From an uncultured Porphyromonadaceae bacterium (GTDB lineage: Bacteria; Bacteroidota; Bacteroidia; Bacteroidales; UBA11471): 8,119 nt of DNA. Position numbers and translations under genes: made by a program. The stretch covers positions 1 to 8,119 of the forward strand of contig URHG01000064.1 of NCBI GenBank assembly GCA_900547555.1, in the 5' to 3' direction. The notes below the pieces were generated by a model. That model did no database searches, was not told the DNA's origin, and saw nothing but the letters and a program-made list of their open reading frames with translations. This document shows positions 6,697-8,119 of this stretch, piece after piece. Numbering within the stretch: position 1 is the first letter of the stretch; every line of letters begins with the position of its first letter.

Positions 6697-7245
6697 TCAA
6701 TAGATTAGGAATCCGGCGATGCCGGCCAGTATGATCAGGAGTATGGCGTTGACTCTGAAAAAAAAGTTGGCGATAAGTACGGCGGCGAAGATACCGAGGC
6801 TGAAAAGGAATTGACGGGAATCTTCTCCGGGAGAACCGAAATTCTCGGTATTCATCAGCACGAGAGCCGCCGATGCAATGAGTCCGATGACGGCCGGACG
6901 TAATCCTGCGAACGTGTCGGTTACCGGCCGGCTGTCGTGGTAACGCATGAAAAACTTGTACAGAATGAGCATGACGATAAACGAAGGGAGTACCAGTGCG
7001 AATGTCGCCAACGCTGCTCCCCATATACTGCCGGTGGCGGTATAGCCGATGTATGTGGCCGAGTTGATGCCGATAGGACCGGGGGTCATCTGACTGATGG
7101 CTATGATGTCGGTAAACTCTTGCGGGGTGAGCCAAGCATATCGGGTTACGACCTCACCTTGTATCATGGAAAGCATGGCATACCCCCCGCCGAATCCGAA
7201 AAGTCCGATTTTGAAAAACGAGTAGAACAGCTGCCACCAGATCAT
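6697..7245 (-). CDS. Chromate transporter family half-protein, second of pair
   Basis: A CHR-family (TC 2.A.51) short-chain member of 182 residues. The family includes ChrA, which exports chromate by anion antiport; full-length ChrA is about 400 residues with two homologous halves, and short-chain members occur as adjacent pairs that act together. Visible are the signature FFKIGLFGFGGGYAM (10-24), TPGPIGINSATYIGY (54-68) and GLRPAV (114-119), plus several hydrophobic segments (about 76-99, 116-131, 146-163 and 164-181). The open frame extends upstream, but the ATG complementary to 7243-7245 is the right start. It matches the first residues of its neighbour (MIFLQLF against MIWWQLF), overlaps that gene's stop as ATGA, and has GAGAGGTG (7250-7257) 4 nt upstream, an unusually good Shine-Dalgarno for this phylum. 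Real substrate in this organism is unknown; chromate is only the family label. Confidence 0.9.
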   Translation of the reverse strand: MIWWQLFYSFFKIGLFGFGGGYAMLSMIQGEVVTRYAWLTPQEFTDIIAISQMTPGPIGINSATYIGYTATGSIWGAALATFALVLPSFIVMLILYKFFMRYHDSRPVTDTFAGLRPAVIGLIASAALVLMNTENFGSPGEDSRQFLFSLGIFAAVLIANFFFRVNAILLIILAGIAGFLIY

Positions 7246-7787
7246 TGCGCACCTCTCTTTCTCTTGATGTTCCCGTAGAGATACCCTCCCGCACCGGCTA
7301 TCAGCACGACCCAAATAGGGGAGAAGTCGAGCAGCCAGATGAGCAGGGCCGCTGCGATGGGAATCCATAGATTATAACGGGTTATGCGGGCCGACTTGCC
7401 CAGTTTGAATACGGGAGCGGCGATGAGGGCGACTACCGCCGGGCGTATGCCTTTGAAAACACGCTCTACCACCTCGTTGTCTTGAAATTGCCTGAAAAAC
7501 ATGGCGATGAGCAATATGATGATAAACGAGGGCAGGACAGTCCCGAGGGTGGCGGTTACCGCTCCGGTAAATTTGCGGATACGGTAGCCGGTAACGATCG
7601 ATATGTTTACGGCCAAGATACCCGGAGCCGATTGGGACAGAGCGAGAATGTCGACAAATTCCGAACTGTCGATCCATTTCTTTTTTCGCACCAGCTCCTC
7701 TTCTATGATAGGAACCATAGCATATCCTCCGCCTATGGTAAATGAGCCGATTTTGAAAAAAGTCCAGAAGAGTTGTAAGAATATCAT
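7242..7787 (-). CDS. Chromate transporter family half-protein, first of pair
   Basis: A 181-residue integral membrane protein, homologous along its length to the next gene. Shared blocks are FFKIGSFTIGGGYAM (10-24), SAPGILAVNISIVTGY (53-68) and GIRPAVVALIA (113-123). Hydrophobic segments lie near 78-98, 115-127, 139-153 and 157-171, and the C-terminus is basic (KRKR), suggesting an inside end. The open frame reaches upstream to 7946, but the start complementary to 7785-7787 is preferred: the extra 53 residues show no family similarity, and the best promoter (7873-7904) lies inside that extension. With its partner it would make the equivalent of one full-length ChrA, probably as a heterodimer; this is known for paired CHR proteins elsewhere and inferred here. 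It is the first gene of chr-chr-folC. Substrate is unproven. Confidence 0.9.
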   Translation of the reverse strand: MIFLQLFWTFFKIGSFTIGGGYAMVPIIEEELVRKKKWIDSSEFVDILALSQSAPGILAVNISIVTGYRIRKFTGAVTATLGTVLPSFIIILLIAMFFRQFQDNEVVERVFKGIRPAVVALIAAPVFKLGKSARITRYNLWIPIAAALLIWLLDFSPIWVVLIAGAGGYLYGNIKRKRGAQ

Positions 7788-7806
7788 TTTTTTGACAACG
7801 TTTTTC

Positions 7807-7822
7807 CCGGATCGGAATCCGG
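7807..7822 (-). promoter_or_regulatory. Hairpin in the chr-folC leader
   Basis: CCGGAT and ATCCGG form a perfect 6-bp inverted repeat around a 4-nt loop. On the minus strand the stem can extend by a wobble and an A-T pair. It lies 20 nt upstream of the first chr start, inside the predicted leader. No T-run follows, so it is not a terminator. It may be a leader structure or an operator. Confidence 0.5.
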
Positions 7823-7831
7823 AACAACCCC

Positions 7832-7860
7832 TAAAACAGCCTTGTACCTGCGTAAAACAG
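7832..7860 (-). repeat. Direct repeat TAAAACAG in the chr-folC leader
   Basis: TAAAACAG occurs at 7832-7839 and 7853-7860, 21 bp apart, about two turns of the helix. Both lie just downstream of the predicted chr-folC transcript start. Such spacing suits a pair of protein-binding sites, but only two 8-bp copies are present and chance is possible. Confidence 0.4.
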
Positions 7861-7872
7861 GAAAAGAGACAG

Positions 7873-7904
7873 CAAAGGTAGAAAAAATGAGAGCAGAAGC
7901 CAAA
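7873..7904 (-). promoter_or_regulatory. Bacteroidetes-type promoter of the chr-chr-folC operon
   Basis: On the minus strand, TTTG (7901-7904), 20 nt, then TACCTTTG (7873-7880), matching both consensus elements. The transcript would start near 7866 and have a leader of about 80 nt, holding the direct repeats and hairpin described above. This position also argues against the longer upstream start for the first chr gene. Confidence 0.8.
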
Positions 7905-7943
7905 TTTATTTAGACTATGCCGAGAGTTCCCTCCTTCATATAA

Positions 7944-7951
7944 CAAAGGTA
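7944..7951 (-). promoter_or_regulatory. Second -7-like element upstream of the chr operon
   Basis: TACCTTTG on the minus strand matches the -7 consensus and has the same flanking sequence as the -7 of the 7873-7904 promoter, 71 bp away. No TTTG lies at the right distance, so it is weaker. It may be a second start for the chr-folC operon. Confidence 0.4.
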
Positions 7952-7970
7952 GACAAAAAATCGGAAACTA

Positions 7971-8001
7971 TTTGGTAATATCGAAAAATCAGTTACCTTT
8001 G
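7971..8001 (+). promoter_or_regulatory. Promoter of tRNA-Ser
   Basis: TTTG (7971-7974), 19 nt, TACCTTTG (7994-8001): a consensus Bacteroidetes promoter pointing at the tRNA that starts 39 nt later. An inverted repeat, AAACTATTT (7965-7973) and AAATAGTTT (8019-8027), straddles it and touches the -33 element. Confidence 0.85.
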
Positions 8002-8040
8002 CAACGCTTTTCGGGAGAAAATAGTTTTTCCGTAAAGTAA

Positions 8041-8119
8041 GGAGAGATGGCAGAGTGGTCGATCGCGGCGGTCTTGAAAACCGTTGAACTGAGAGGTTCC
8101 GGGGGTTCGAATCCCTCTC
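8041..8119 (+). tRNA. tRNA-Ser(UGA), 3' end cut by window edge
   Basis: The gene starts with acceptor strand GGAGAGA (8041-8047). The anticodon stem GCGGT/ACCGT encloses CTTGAAA with anticodon TGA at 8075-8077, reading UCA and related serine codons. The long variable arm (GAAC and GTTC within 8086-8099) is the class II form expected for serine. The T arm carries TTCGAAT (8106-8112). The window ends two bases into the 3' acceptor strand, so about five pairing bases, the discriminator and any encoded CCA are outside. Confidence 0.95.

Noticed and set aside
5746..6708. A 320-codon open frame on the plus strand
   Set aside because: It lies antisense to folC with no promoter or domain; the minus-strand folC motifs are decisive.
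7246..7368. An upstream N-terminal extension of the second chr gene (41 residues)
   Set aside because: It would overlap the first chr gene by over 120 nt; the internal ATG has a Shine-Dalgarno site, an ATGA overlap and family similarity from its first residues.
7788..7946. An upstream N-terminal extension of the first chr gene (53 residues)
   Set aside because: The extension has no family match, contains the best promoter of the operon, and the partner protein begins at the equivalent internal methionine.

Overview
The window looks like chromosomal DNA from a member of the Bacteroidales (phylum Bacteroidota). The strongest clue is the promoters: four genes or operons are preceded by a clear Bacteroidetes-type -7 element (TAnnTTTG), three of them with a TTTG -33 element 18-20 nt upstream. 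Other clues are mostly absent Shine-Dalgarno sequences, a xylB-xylA gene order common in gut Bacteroidales, and a secreted protein with a PCMD-like domain and a C-terminal tail resembling the type IX secretion (T9SS) sorting domain. I cannot fix the genus.

Layout. (1) Positions 1-2489, minus strand: xylB followed by xylA, the two steps that turn xylose into xylulose-5-phosphate; xylA runs off the left edge. (2) Positions 2490-2765: a divergent intergenic region with a promoter for each side. (3) Positions 2766-3143, plus strand: ridA, an enamine/imine deaminase, with its own terminator at 3175-3224. (4) Positions 3225-3718: a gene-free stretch filled with nine short palindromic repeat units in mixed orientation, bounded exactly by two intrinsic terminators. 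(5) Positions 3772-5316, minus strand: a secreted, multidomain, probably cell-surface protein of unknown function, with its own promoter. (6) Positions 5392-7787, minus strand: an operon of two short chromate-transporter (CHR) half-proteins overlapping by ATGA, followed 3 nt later by folC. (7) Positions 7788-8040: a regulatory region with one or two promoters for the chr-folC operon, a leader hairpin and direct repeats, and a diverging promoter for a tRNA. (8) Positions 8041-8119, plus strand: tRNA-Ser(UGA), cut by the right edge.

How the genes work together: xylB and xylA form one catabolic pathway. The two CHR proteins almost certainly act as a pair. Their close linkage to folC gives co-transcription but no obvious shared chemistry. 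The rest are independent units. I found no mobile element, CRISPR array, phage gene or defence system. The least explained content is the hairpin-repeat array at 3248-3700 and the secreted protein next to it. Nothing here is convincing evidence of a new biological system.
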